Shown here piece by piece: positions 52,101-59,037 of a stretch of DNA of 64,000 nucleotides. The stretch is from positions 5,440,001 through 5,504,000 of the forward strand of contig JAYJMM010000124.1 of the NCBI GenBank assembly GCA_037349105.1, in the 5' to 3' direction. This DNA is from Limnomonas spitsbergensis (Eukaryota > Chlorophyta > Chlorophyceae > Chlamydomonadales). The position numbers and the translations under genes were made by a program. Every line of letters starts with the position of its first letter. Positions within the stretch are counted from its first letter, which is position 1. Below the pieces are notes generated by a model. It did not search any database. It worked only from the letters and a program-made list of their open reading frames with translations, and was not told the origin of the DNA.

Positions 52101-54829
52101 CCTGGGTCCAAGGTGGTCTTGACCCCGAGTTTCAGGCCGGTGATTGCTGCCCTCTCATCTGAAGTCGGCTTGCCCACCTCCCTTTGGACCACCCTGATCC
52201 ACAGGGTTAGCAAGGATACCTCACAGGTCGGCTCCTCCACTGGGGTTCTCCATGCTTCCCGGATCCGCTCGACCTCCCTGGAAGCTTTGTCTCCTTGGGG
52301 TGCTGATCGTATGGCGACCACCAGTGGGCCCACGCAGGCCGGCTTGGCTGTCCACATGCCCACCAAGGAGCGGACCAACAGGGCCATGGCTGAAGGAGAC
52401 TGGCAAGACCCTGCAATCTCACCAGCCACCACAGCCAGGGCTGGCGGCTCGTCCGATAAAGCCAGGCGGTTGTGCGAGCCCCAAGAGCTGCAGGCCTGGC
52501 AGTATTGCCTGGCTGCGACTGCCCCCGGGTGGGACATGTCCAGCACTGGCACGTTGCCCTGAATGTTGGGGATCTTGGTGAACCGCGTTCCCCCAGCCAA
52601 CTGCAGGATCATCTGTTGCTGCAGCCGTATGTTTGTCTCCGCCTGCTCTTGGGCTATCCTTTCCCTTCTGCGCCTTGCAGATTCCCTGCTGGAGCCTGGG
52701 CCGTGCCCCTCTGTATCCTCCGAGCCTGACATGCTGGGGTCCGAGCCAGATCCGCCGCCGCCGTTCCTGGTTGGGCTCTGCCTGCGCCGATCCCGCTGGT
52801 CTCTGCGGTCTGCGCTCAGGTGGGATTGCCTTCTACCGGATGGCCTACTGCCCTCCGAAGGCTGCCTTGCCGGTTCCTGGCTCCTACCCCCTTCTGACTC
52901 TGCCTGCCTGCTGGGCTGGTAGCTGCTATGCCTGCTGGGCTGCGTTCCACCTGTGTACTCCCTTGCCTCGGAAGCTGACAGGCAGTCGTCCCTGCTTTCC
53001 TGTCTTTGCTGGTAGTCTCCCCCCGTGGGGCCTGCCGGGTTGATTTCCTGAACGACCCTCCTTCCTTGGCTGGGGCCTTGGCTCCTCTCCGGCCTGCCTC
53101 GTGCCTGCGCTGCTTGTCCTCGCAGGAACTCAGCAATGTGGTCCACCTGGCTTTCTTGGCCGCCGTGCTGATCTACGAAGCGCAACAAGTCGTGAGATTC
53201 TTGCCTGCTGGCCCTCCTTGGCGCTGGGTCCTGCTGGAAGCTGGTTGCCCTGGGCTGTTCGCTGGCCGCTGGGCTGCTGGGTCTGGGTCTGCGCTCTACG
53301 TCTCGCCGCTGGTTTCGGAGGCTGGGCTCACTGCTGGCTTCCAGGCTCTCCCATCTGGCCTGTCGTGCAACAGGAATGGTCCCTTCCGTCTGCTGCTGCC
53401 ATTGCACCTCCCTGCGGTCACCCTGCTGTAGCCTGGATGCCTCGAACCCTTCCCACTCCTCGAGCTCCTCTTGCTCTGATTCGGGCTCCTCCAGATCCCC
53501 TGCTGTGCCGTTGCACCACTTGTCGGCAAAGGCCTTGACAGCCAGAGCCGCCTCTGGCCCTGCTGGTCCTCTGGACACTCTGCGCAGGGCCGCCAGCAGC
53601 GTTGCTCGGTCCTGTCCCGTGTGCGGGATGCCCATAAGGGCCTTTGTTGCCCATTCCGCCAAGTGGTGGCTTTGGAACTCCTTGATAGCCCGGGCCTGAT
53701 CGCTGAGGTGGACGAAACACTTGGAGCACACCTGCTGCCATAGCCGCCCTGCCCATTGCAGGATGTCTGCCCACCCAATGGGCTGGAGTCCTGGTGGCTC
53801 TGCTGCACCCGGCTGGCTTATGCTCCCTGCGCGTTCTCCCACTGCCGGGCGCCGCTCTCCTGGGATGGGCGTCCACTCTGGATTGCTGAAATATCCGTAA
53901 AGGCTATGGGCCTGGCCGCTGTCCTCCTTTTCCCTGCTGCTGCCCTCTGCCACGGTCTCCTGGCTTGGCCTGTTTGCACTGGCTGGGAACCTGGACTGGG
54001 GTGTGCCGTATGTTGACGCCTCTGTTGCTTCCTCTGCCGGGATACGGGGCGGCCTTGCCTGTTTCACCCTGTGCAGATCTGGCCTGGGCGGGATTCCCGT
54101 TGGCGCCTGCATTCTTCCGTGCTGATCTGGCGGCACTACCTTGGCGTGTGGATCAGCCTGCGGCTGCCATATTCTGGTAGCCTGCATTGTCGTGGCTTGT
54201 GTGTCGCTGTATTTCTGCAGCTCCCGTGGCCTCCCTGTTGTTTCCGCTGACTCCCCTTGGGACTGCTGTTCGCTGGATCTCGTCCGCTCCATCCTGACCA
54301 TTGTTGACTGGACCATCCCCTTGACCACTGTGGGTTCAAGCTGGGGCTCCTGGTCTGGTCTGGGCTCAGCCTCGCCTCCTTCCCTTTCTGCCTCCGCAGG
54401 CAGGTCATCCGGAGGTCGCGCTGGCCCGCCACCCTCTCCTACACCACCGGTCTGAGACCTCACAGTGGGTGGCTCTGAGGTCGGATCCAGGGACTCATCG
54501 TCGGGAACCGGCCATTGCTCGTCCTCCTGGCTTGGGCCAGGGAGGATGCGCGCTATGCCGCCTCGTCCGATACCCCTGCGCGTCACTTGAACCTGCACCA
54601 TACCCTCATCCAAGGCTAGGGTGCTGTCGGCCCCTTGGACCTTGTTTTCCATTATGCCTGCATATTCACCATCTGACAACCCAATGGCAATTAGCCTAGC
54701 TTCCTCTGCTACGGCTGCATTGATGGGTGTCATGGGGTCATTGCCTGGTTCCATTCCTCTCACTCGTGCACTGCGTCTTGCAGCCTCTGGATGCAGGTGA
54801 CGATCATGATCTACCACTGCGTCCTGCAT
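42074..54829 (-). CDS. Giant Gag-Pol-like polyprotein, 4,251 codons
   Basis: Uninterrupted frame of 12.7 kb from the ATG at 54829 (MQDAVVDHDRHLHPEAARRS). Approximate layout: disordered 1-740; gag/capsid-like helical region 750-1010 (VEAFAFRVMSTAELLQISRD); CCHC knuckle near 1086 (CFQCGSLDHLARDC); protease-like segment near 1340 (ALMDTACSCHVITVNIAEQL, where DTA replaces the usual DTG/DSG); low-complexity 1450-2100; second knuckle near 2118 (CYKCGGSGHFAFEC); unknown globular region about 2510-2960; PHD/RING-like cysteine clusters near 3258 and 3300; two more zinc motifs near 3376-3400 (CERCGKKGHDYHAC, CAICFHQGHLAMAC); a hydrophobic segment near 3715 (LLACLCHLALVWLLLSCL); then a pre-RT linker (EQQEQLEQSLRDRQGAFAYS). 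After about 43130 the translation loses meaning because the true frame shifts. An element of this family, not a host gene. Confidence 0.75.
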   Translation of the reverse strand: MQDAVVDHDRHLHPEAARRSARVRGMEPGNDPMTPINAAVAEEARLIAIGLSDGEYAGIMENKVQGADSTLALDEGMVQVQVTRRGIGRGGIARILPGPSQEDEQWPVPDDESLDPTSEPPTVRSQTGGVGEGGGPARPPDDLPAEAEREGGEAEPRPDQEPQLEPTVVKGMVQSTMVRMERTRSSEQQSQGESAETTGRPRELQKYSDTQATTMQATRIWQPQADPHAKVVPPDQHGRMQAPTGIPPRPDLHRVKQARPPRIPAEEATEASTYGTPQSRFPASANRPSQETVAEGSSREKEDSGQAHSLYGYFSNPEWTPIPGERRPAVGERAGSISQPGAAEPPGLQPIGWADILQWAGRLWQQVCSKCFVHLSDQARAIKEFQSHHLAEWATKALMGIPHTGQDRATLLAALRRVSRGPAGPEAALAVKAFADKWCNGTAGDLEEPESEQEELEEWEGFEASRLQQGDRREVQWQQQTEGTIPVARQARWESLEASSEPSLRNQRRDVERRPRPSSPAASEQPRATSFQQDPAPRRASRQESHDLLRFVDQHGGQESQVDHIAEFLRGQAAQARGRPERSQGPSQGRRVVQEINPAGPTGGDYQQRQESRDDCLSASEAREYTGGTQPSRHSSYQPSRQAESEGGRSQEPARQPSEGSRPSGRRQSHLSADRRDQRDRRRQSPTRNGGGGSGSDPSMSGSEDTEGHGPGSSRESARRRRERIAQEQAETNIRLQQQMILQLAGGTRFTKIPNIQGNVPVLDMSHPGAVAARQYCQACSSWGSHNRLALSDEPPALAVVAGEIAGSCQSPSAMALLVRSLVGMWTAKPACVGPLVVAIRSAPQGDKASREVERIREAWRTPVEEPTCEVSLLTLWIRVVQREVGKPTSDERAAITGLKLGVKTTLDPGVKPEETVEAFAFRVMSTAELLQISRDAVDHFGRRHSVAHMFYEGLPGAVRVKLTAFIMTVPGYLHMTDEAQVEVLTQQVLLWERFALELGDLAAMDSRQGPGDHQQRSQGEQQAGRGRRDRPSQWEARPRGDGPGVAPYQKSSQPARQESRAKGVTWADQATALTTSTHSAGGAPKACFQCGSLDHLARDCRTPRARDERRPAPLATDITTGQARPPQQQYPPPPRPQGPPVNRTYDRNQGGRPAQRQPQGQAGHGQQSAHLSHLSGPSELAEPDGWHQTVAEMLSESVALLTQVGLAPKPGEYKQAAHNARPRSFRPSSSSEEEEEPLAVEHPSRKGEKRLALRRLADGLCDVRAQVGYINERLTALAHTTMPMGVTPVRGEPGWIGQGRKITISPRLQYFTNDRRDYSQCVGLMVKGKVLVAQKALMDTACSCHVITVNIAEQLVAMGAKLVRTDEKIRTTDNAGADLYGILFIYVVYGYGSPNAIVEKAAVRVVKTPPDAYEHLVGNPEFLKYGGVLEAAGRLTLFPQGGADGLTLPLELISPAGSHQAAAATWAGLDDPAWVPEEWPADWGEMNPDLTPQCAMVTGTGGGPATQTTVAANRVTRLPAAEAPAAAPEGAKPAKAKGARGAGTEAARQQAGQKGTNPAAAPEADPVARTQAHAAPADPDGTRGTGSRPISGDKGGEAGGPSVAARDKDGKAMDLPVAARDKARLAMEQEHTVRQEVRNALRNRDGPCAYCDMRRSHTDQECERRLGELLENEPGRGVDTYSRGSCQPGSPVAHTQDTSHSDEGTTDSESELQADRNATRADVVSSLEAQVQVLNRAIRVAARQRIASREADIYSFKMEQARAMADGASDREMARWKGECAKWIIEVNDLKRRYKEEYKGTEAAPEPGPQRPCGAQQEACSGAREARQQQPAADTTVEPQQQDAAPSKEARGGGQGGQEGTPRGKPTEVQEVLSELDDSGLGDYPEDLLQSLRDNRAQPKQGNQPKARASRTPSPRARESGSGPSRNPDSGRAPRSASAAERQPRERSPRRSSHSRERRAPSTEQHQDGRWPGELTERRNGAQQPRARSPNRRPPPPPQGTSGGNQRPRGREALNPDGGGRNRRTRSRSPVTPGNPPNHGSREPEGGSGRRWEGEAPRSPRGERWPQGRARSPIRQSQAHSPGRRSTAEEPGENRMVRWAPLEDSARGRTGRAPPTQKEACYKCGGSGHFAFECNQTQAQPWRPSGGGEGRAPAQDNPGHSRFRQEEPPSGSQQRERLRDLFEAAKDEPFEVWAARQAGAPPANFLPGPPEGPRWAGKGAHGCFATTPRGHDPGFNEPDTWFEQEWDDAYLEGQEEQARQPLGLHEGREPEPGLDPEGMATEARNGEVPQQIHHWRVAVEAIATNGLLTMPADAPKSTAHALELLDYLRRMGAPAPQEGWLALLANFLVTLRAREDQGNSESEGSAHRQDPEISGEASGQEGESDDLSQDIYDPPDVLCPGTPEAGAPAAGPRPAASAEGGGSSFTLQAHGATGGVTSRPPAAGSGHRSCRTEHGPTERTWMQEEVPSEREQWWEPEEPQNPDHWGNSDLSAVEDAEDLDAPGPGPGEPWPRHCFVQWYPAGTDMPEVAATTAMITLPGAGADGLCRLQNHWCVPRGEVICVDRQAAMQAVARLVFPMDAVTAGLLAAAIKGHIRPSTAMEEFMSSTWPTPLYANCVSELLGSVVKEGITAAEEQFRTSQEIPDAARAYGMWQHAHDGFMRTPWAENCVMTLARHPCLANQAVCVPTQAAARQAYALAALRDHSGYDGAGILHPGTPRQCPEIVERGQDIAREVMGQAVPWGYEPGDARVAIPVRLAVAHYHEDLEGQGPHTAPRAWIHMHATRDDQPVWFFFKTATQVQSDRFPSVERAEEHAVSTFRGTDPAVWTIMMMALNRTLLPGQMSAAVHNIEIVDELWAPQERADCPTHVSAHCTPAAGATAWQGEQALTLSAFAQGRLQSCLQQWMRVEQAAYYNGVPSILLPHWSAPAATVRLWWQRHPRGAVTLHPLFSGSNHDEALRDLTGLLDRGIADRQETPRGRWGAFRETTSPGSTHSPDETTLNMQPSSREHSFFTSLRGGNYEVDWPESDEENSLAGLPQLLQDSDSEEEPAATAGHTAPPEGRVAGPSEHTAPSAGHMQGDSQQSRATEGRPEPAATLGFQADTSPSWSRGLSDTNSEASNPDPEDPGAPRLAAEGEPDHRSVDLSKEQWDDELRQFVAQRDRQRLEGGAPWPVPQGGPEPRGGRIEASLRYRLSMVPDPSPDPRLQGRNQAAEELRQAFRGRLRALSEAQPPELEGDPGTDGAGTSGQSSGSGQERREPCAGCDQARAGERLIWCSACGMAWHDLCMRTPRTGAARVCQFCMTPEARLPSCLGCGESIGPPEQPSRRCCRCHAKACGTCMDKPGIGGTRRGVWACCGCSDAVPPAWGHHSVHSKPCERCGKKGHDYHACPAPRLREGRCAICFHQGHLAMACPERNQSLGFIRQRQMEEDSRLGVRWWCSAQEALPGEREVVFKAAHSRATISDVRQAIEERRQDEANQARRGEQRPVPFREWYRETADQPLQPSMHAVQYAQILSIGAELIKANDEGRWPEAGEPLDDWPVEWGVPERTSLWNYQAIQRTMLQPHQLGRQPRSAARSSSSARAQTVSPEGAYRSAAGCTGPTAAEGHQTPTSRGENRPADSSKVRAAAARRARNARTRARQRRRKAAARDASNSTGCPSPPTRISQVELEISWREGPEDRGPPAAPSPAAPAGPQPSPRQQPACKGLLPCTAFRGLLACLCHLALVWLLLSCLPGAQASGRGVRGGGFTAGQGAFVCSREAAAKLEPGWLRPPVDMPVPRPPRPQSTWDQGTSSAGPQAVTGEPLAGGVIDMFQPGGVVHAPSEYVKTEEGWLLGKHPDFTGEQQEQLEQSLRDRQGAFAYSMLELPGYCGAQGVDTACLPTAAVYALEQEGVVLFEPFGASAGKACSGEDEAAATYRQCLGESAAADWADAAQEPGGWAIRTGCPDPQDGPAQVLRGREQRRLVGQDGPVGSAGFPVLASAGYAHGSLRGPVRAEASVPLQGRGRPMEHSASSNGGGGRRPAPRQGGQDQGGPSGRGRAPEDRTAPGQVALRQDPRRRICTPGQAVRRWGLRVRPVRFGAAQPRPQSQAGNPAGAEAGGDGGVGAGGRRWLDRNRERSQLLPVPPPQPERQGGFQHLQAQRQPVLRSLPPTRPGGRHAPVRRMQHRLAHGLPHAGALRHTRGRLDVPQVRASIKDQPRDGPGRSSSTEQTSPSRGDSAPGSQGSRQSSPGDRSHGQARGGGHGHQSGH

Positions 54830-55425
54830 TGTACTATTGCTGGGTGCTGAGCAGCCGTGCCGGCTCGCTGTGTGGGCTCACAGCAGCAGGTCACTGGCTC
54901 AAAGCCTGCTTCCGTTCTCCTCTACCTTCTGCAGGCTGGTTAGGCGTTGCTAGACAGGTCAAGCACGGGTAAATTTTTGAACCTGGTTCTGGCGGGTATT
55001 TTCACCTTCTGGACTGCTGTCTCGTCCGCTATCTTGCTGGTCTCGTCCGCTATTCCTCCGCTGATTCGTCGCGCAGCTTCCTCCTCGATCTCCGCAGGGC
55101 CTGCTCAGGCTGCAATCTGCAGCTTCGGATATTCCTGCACACAGTCTTGGGTTGCCTGCTTTTAAACTCGGATCCCAGATCCTTGCTCACTTCTGTCAAC
55201 ACGCAGGCTGTGCACTCTACCACGGATGCAGGCCACGTGCACAGGTAATATCAGCTGGGTTTATAACTCCACAGCCTGATCTTCAAGCTACGTCTGCTTC
55301 TGGGTTGCCACGCCCAGCGCAAGCAGGAATTGACTTGGGTTCTATGGAGAATCCTCTGCTAAGTGATTTCGAGCTGTCCAAGGTAGATCACTGCCTTCAA
55401 AAAGAAATTCAAGTTCACAGCACAT
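53694..55425 (-). repeat. Left arm of 1.7-kb palindrome
   Basis: 5' untranslated region and first ~378 codons of the giant element, repeated inverted at 56136-57869. The arms differ by scattered substitutions (for example LSDGEYAGIMENK against LSEGEYAGIGENK), so they are related copies and not a simple mirror of one molecule. Confidence 0.85.
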
Positions 55426-56135
55426 GCACCTTTAGCAGGATTCGCTGGATCAAGCTGATCAGGCTTAGACCCACTTCGTTCCTTTTAAGTGGACACGCGA
55501 TGGTTGCTTCTGGTCCGTGGTGGACTTCTTCCCCACTGAGTGGCGGACACCTACGGGCGGACTCAGCGTCTACACGCTGGCCGCGTATGCGCAGCGCGTT
55601 AAGCTGTGGCTGGAACTTCTAGATGACAGGCGTGGAGCTGGTCGCTTGTAGAGCTGCGACTAATGGCCTGTCGGGTCGCGAGCCCTGCAGGTCGTTATGA
55701 GTCACTTACCGCGTGTAGCGGGCGAAGCCGTAGCCGTAGACTGCGGACGACGTAGTCCTAGGTTGGGCTGGGCTTCGGGTTAGGTGTTCTCGAGCTTGCT
55801 AGATGGCGCTGTCGCTGATCTAGGCTTGACTGACTTAGTGGTACTGGCTTTGTTGCACTTCACTGGGTAGGTCTCCGAGATCTAGCCGGTGCTGGTTACA
55901 AAAAGAGGCCTGTCCACTTAAAAGGAACGAAGTAAATGTCAAGCGTGCAAGCCGGGATTCAAAGGTCCCGGCAAGCCCTATTTACTGAGTACGGGAAATC
56001 CTGCCTCAGACCTTCCCGAAAGTGGGAAGCTGGGCTCCTAACCCTAAAAAGGGGGCTCCGCAGGGAAGCTGCGGAGTCTACGGGGACGCGTCAGTGGTCC
56101 CTACGGTTTTGGCACGTATACTGCATTATACCGTG
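55426..56135 (+). mobile_element. Composite repeat C, copy 3 (complete)
   Basis: Complete copy: GCACCTTTAGCAGG ... TATACCGTG, flanked by ACAT on both sides. Inner unit 55473-55933 with inverted ends ACTTCGTTCCTTTTAAGTGG / CCACTTAAAAGGAACGAAGT. Inserted at the exact centre of the palindrome; without it the centre would read CACAGCACATGTGCTGTG. No coding capacity; it depends on other factors if mobile. Confidence 0.8.
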
Positions 56136-57869
56136 ACATGTGCTGTGAACTTAAATTTCTTTTTGAAGACAGTGATCTACCTTGGACAGCTCGAAATCAC
56201 TTAGCAGAGGATTCTCCATAGAACCCAAGTCAATACCTGCTTGCGCTGGGCGTGGCAACCCAGAAGCAGACGTAGCTTGAAGATCAGGCTGTGGAGTTAT
56301 AAACCCAGCTGATATTGCCTGTGCACGTGGCCTGCATCCGTGGTAGAGTGCACAACCTGCGTGTTGACAGAAGTGAGCAAGGATCCGGGATCCGAGTTTA
56401 AAAGCAGGCAACCCAAGACTGTGTGCAGGAATATCCGAAGCTGCAGATTGCAGCCCGAGCGGGACCTGCGGAGATTGAGGAGGAAGCTGCGCGACGAATC
56501 AGCGGAGGAATAGCGGACGAGACCGGCAAGATAGCGGACGAGACAGCAGTCCAGAAGGTGAAAATACCCGCCAGAACCAGTTTAAAAAATTTACCCGTGC
56601 TTGACCTGTCTAGCACCGCCTAACCAGCCTGCAGAAGGTAGAGGAGAACGGAAGCAGGCTTTGAGCTAGTGACCAGTTGCTGTGAGCCCACACAGCGAGC
56701 CGACACAGCTGCTCAGCACCCAGCAGTAGTACAATGCAGGACGCAGTGGTAGATCATGATCGTCACCTGCACCCAGAAGCTGCAAGACGCAGCGCGCGAG
56801 TGAGAGGAATGGAACCAGGAAATGACCCCATGACACCCATCAATGCAGCCGTAGCAGAAGAAGCTAGGCAAATTGCCATTGGATTGTCAGAAGGTGAATA
56901 TGCAGGCATAGGGGAAAACAAGGTCCAAGGGGCCGACAGCTCCCAAACCTTGGATGCGGGTATGGTGCAAGTTCAAGTGACACGCAGGGGTATCGGACGA
57001 GGCGGCATCGCGCGCATCCCCCCTGGCCCAAGCCAGGAGGAAGAGCAATGGCCGGTTCCCGACGATGAGTCCCTGGACCCGACCTCAGAGCCACCCACTG
57101 TGAGGTCTCAGACCGGTGGTGTAGGAGAGGGTGGCGGGCCAGCACGACCTTCGGATGACCTGCCTGCGGAGGCAGAAAGGGAAAGAGGCGAGGCTGAGCC
57201 CAGACCAGACCAGGAGCCCCAGCTTGAACCCGCAGTGGTCAGGGGGATGGTCCAGTCAACAGTGGTCAGGATGGAGCGGACGAGATCCAGCGAACAGCAG
57301 TCCCAAGGGGAGTCAGCAGGAACAACAGGGGGGCTGCGGGAGCTGCAGAAATACAGCGACACACAGGCCACGACAACGCAGGCTACCAGAGTATGGCAGC
57401 CGCGGGCTGGTCCACACGCCAAGGTAGTGCCGCCAGATCAGCACGGAGGAATGCAGGCGCCAACGGGAATCCCGCCCAGGCCAGATCTGCACAGGGTGAA
57501 ACAGGCAAGGCCGCCCCGCATCCCGGCAGAGGAAGCAACAGAGGCATCGACATACGGCACACCCCAGTCCAGGTTCCCAGCCAGTGCAAACAGGCCAAGA
57601 CAGGAAGCCGTGGCAGAGAGCAACAGCAGGGAAAAGGAGGGCAGCGGCCAGGCTAACAGCCTTTACGGATATTTCAGCAATCCAGAGTGGACGCCTATCC
57701 CAGGGGAGCGGCGCCCGGCAGTGGGAGAACGCGCAGGGAGCGTAAGCCAGCCGGGTGCGGCAGAACCACCAGGACTCCAGCCCATCGGATGGGCAGACAT
57801 CCTGCAATGGGCAGCGCGGCTATGGCAGCAGGTGTGCTCCAGGTGTTTCGTCCACCTCAGCGATCAGGC
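56136..57869 (+). repeat. Right arm of 1.7-kb palindrome
   Basis: Head-to-head copy of the 5' end of the giant element. Homology starts ACATGTGCTGTGAACTT and stops abruptly at CAGCGATCAGGC (57869), after which sequence is unrelated. Confidence 0.85.
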
Positions 57870-57906
57870 GACAAAGACACAATACCCAAAACCAATTCCA
57901 TCTTAG
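56734..57906 (+). pseudogene. Truncated second copy of giant polyprotein
   Basis: Starts with the same MQDAVVDHDRHLHPEAARRS as the 54829 frame and stays open for 378 homologous codons to ...CFVHLSDQA. It then runs 12 codons into unrelated DNA (TKTQYPKPIPS) and stops. Truncated by a junction, not by a stop codon inside the family sequence. Confidence 0.85.
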
Positions 57907-59037
57907 TTGCCAATGACCTAAAATGTGCAAACAAGCTTTCTCTCTAGGGAACTGAGTGCCGATCGGGCGGGTAGCACATGCCTCCGTTTCCTACGTCCTA
58001 GTGCGCCATGCAAGTCTGGGGGGGTGGGCAACACTCCATGCATGTTTCTAAATGGGGCCTGGGGCTGCGTGGATGGGTGGCTACACTTGATTGCCTGAAC
58101 TGATGTCTTAAGCAAAGTGAGCTAGCAATGGCTGTGGCCATGCATGTGACTAGTAGGCCAGGAATTTCGCTGGGACCCCCATTGTTGCGGCTAGACTGAG
58201 TGGCAGCGATCTTTCCTGTCAAGATCGTTATTTTTTTTAATACGTGTGCATACTCGATCGATTGATGGCTTGCTTGCACATGCCGCGGAGCCGTGCATCG
58301 CCTGCGACCCTGTCTGCTCCGACCGGGCCCTCATCGCAGCGACTCGCCTTTCTAGCAGTGATCCCGATTACAACTTGCGATCTAAAGACCTCAATTTGTA
58401 CATGTGTCACCTGCGCACTAATCGCACCTCTGCCTGACGACTCCGACCAGGCCGCCCTCGGGGTTTTTTAGGTTTGCTCCAACTCGCACGCTGACCTCAG
58501 AGATTAGTTTGTCAGGTACGTTTAACTTATGATCGATATTCCAATGCCGTCGTGAGAAGCTATCCTTCGAGTTTGTCGCCTGTCACCACCGACCTCGACC
58601 TCCGCCTGCTGGCTGGATGAGTGATCGAGTGATAAGTGGAGTCGGGGGGAAGTTCACTTATTGCACAGTGTATGCGACTGGCATAACTTTCTTAGTCGTA
58701 TAGAAAAAATCAGTATCTTGTCCCATTCCTGATCTCAGGCCTCGAGTCTCTGACTTCGGTGAGCCCGAGTATAATTTATCTTTTATTGTAAAAGATAAAT
58801 TACCGTATGGTTTCTGTACGGCTATATCTCGGAAACGTAGCTTAGTTAACTGTCATAAAAAGGTCAGGCATTCCGTATCCCCTGCCCCTGAAGACACTAT
58901 TCATCAAAAAACTAAACTACAAGTTCCACGAAAGCTAGGGCCTCCCACCCCTGCCTGTGGGCTATCCTAGATCCTGTCACGTAGGGAGGAAAAAGGAAGG
59001 AACTCAAGGCAAGAAAAAAACAGAGAGGAGCAGACAC
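57870..59037. other. Intergenic, no gene recognised
   Basis: About 1.2 kb between the truncated element and the 3' end of the amidohydrolase gene. Only short shadow frames. Contains a near-perfect AT-rich inverted repeat at 58772-58802. Confidence 0.5.
58772..58802. repeat. AT-rich perfect inverted repeat
   Basis: TAATTTATCTTTTA - TTG - TAAAAGATAAATTA: 14-nt perfect arms, 3-nt loop, about 240 bp beyond the stop codon of the amidohydrolase gene. Could shape its 3' end or be a relic of a small inverted-repeat element. Confidence 0.7.

Larger units (their letters stand above)
41095..55425 (-). mobile_element. Giant retroelement-like element, deletion derivative
   Basis: Transcribed leftward. 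The 5' region (55425-54830) precedes a 4,251-codon frame (42074-54829), then an overlapping integrase-tail/PHD frame (41914-43365) and a 3' region with CATCAGAAA-type repeats (41430-41660). Gag-like, zinc-knuckle, protease-like and pre-RT parts are present; reverse transcriptase, RNase H and the integrase core are not. I could not find LTRs: nothing at the 3' end repeats the 5' region. The left (3') border is uncertain. Confidence 0.7.

Noticed and set aside
43665..54180. Many 80-350 codon plus-strand frames opposite the giant ORF
   Set aside because: Shadows of a GC-rich coding strand; none shows a domain, while the minus frame has zinc knuckles and a PHD finger in order.
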